From Acidobacteriota bacterium (lineage in GTDB: Bacteria > Acidobacteriota > Terriglobia > Bryobacterales > JACQDG01): DNA of 6,083 nucleotides. Position numbers and translations under genes: made by a program. Below, in pieces: positions 5,938-6,083 of the stretch. How positions within the stretch are numbered: the first letter of the stretch is position 1; each line of letters opens with the position of its first letter. The stretch is from assembly GCA_016201185.1 (NCBI GenBank), contig JACQDG010000174.1, positions 1 through 6,083 on the forward strand, written 5' to 3'. Under the pieces are notes generated by a model. It made no database searches, was not told the DNA's origin, and saw nothing but the letters and a program-made list of their open reading frames with translations.

Positions 5938-5945
5938 CCCCCTTT
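5938..5945 (-). promoter_or_regulatory. Third AAGGGGG leader, before ATG 5932
   Basis: AAAGGGGG is followed by TTCTC and ATG, with 5-bp spacing against 7 bp at the other two starts. The match to the leaders of the two downstream genes suggests that a translated ORF starts, or once started, here. Confidence 0.4.
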
Positions 5946-6083
5946 CTGGAACCCTGCGGGAAAAAATTTTTTTTTGCTGATTGCAATTCCTCACGGCGCG
6001 TGAAAGCGCGAGGGCAAGGGCGCGGGTTTTGCGCCGCGCAGCGGGCCGCCGCCCGCCACTGGAATGTGCCCGAGCGGAGCGTA
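5946..6083. other. Presumed upstream region of the operon
   Basis: No gene can be assigned. Minus-strand frames are open to the window edge with similar GC3, so coding cannot be told from GC bias; one frame ends at TGA 5993-5991 and could be the tail of another gene. The notable item is the A6T9 tract at 5961-5975. TTGCAA on the minus strand (5986-5981) could act as a -35 box, but I see no -10 at proper spacing. Confidence 0.4.

Overview
The window is a GC-rich, high-GC3 stretch of bacterial chromosome. The gene types fit an Acidobacteriota-like soil bacterium: a GT-C membrane glycosyltransferase with a SNLDWGQDL motif, a secreted carboxypeptidase-Q-like M28 peptidase and a large tail-anchored coiled-coil protein. 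That assignment is inferred from gene style only; there is no rRNA or marker gene.

Left half, plus strand (1-2977). The last 20 codons of an upstream gene probably end at position 63, overlapping or abutting a polytopic GT39/PMT-like glycosyltransferase (to 1657). After 56 bp comes an exported M28 metallopeptidase gene that is broken. Its first about 311 codons and last about 109 codons are both well conserved, but they lie in different frames, and the segment carrying the catalytic Glu-Glu pair and the ESD metal ligand is missing. Twelve bases at the junction read as a family-typical GLRP in the upstream frame and contribute to a family-typical GFGL in the downstream frame, the signature of a deletion between two short direct repeats (or of an assembly collapse).

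Centre, minus strand (2984-4537). A 517-residue coiled-coil protein of unknown function has one C-terminal membrane anchor. Its first half contains five 42-residue repeats in exact register. Its stop codon lies 6 bp from the convergent stop of the peptidase.

Right part, minus strand (about 5932 to 4836). A compact accessory-looking operon holds two confident unknown genes (182 and 84 aa, 4-bp ATGA overlap) and one doubtful upstream ORF. It ends in a textbook intrinsic terminator. All three starts follow the same purine-rich leader, AAGGGGGTYC. The two confident proteins share an identical 11-residue block, ACRRFLDETAH, encoded by an exact 34-bp repeat with sharp edges; nothing outside it is similar. 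Recombination between the copies would fuse the two genes in frame. Two near-identical 30-bp hairpin repeats sit just upstream of the 182-aa gene. This operon is the least explained part of the window and the best candidate for something undescribed. I do not recognise its function and see no defence, CRISPR, transposase or integrase gene in the window.
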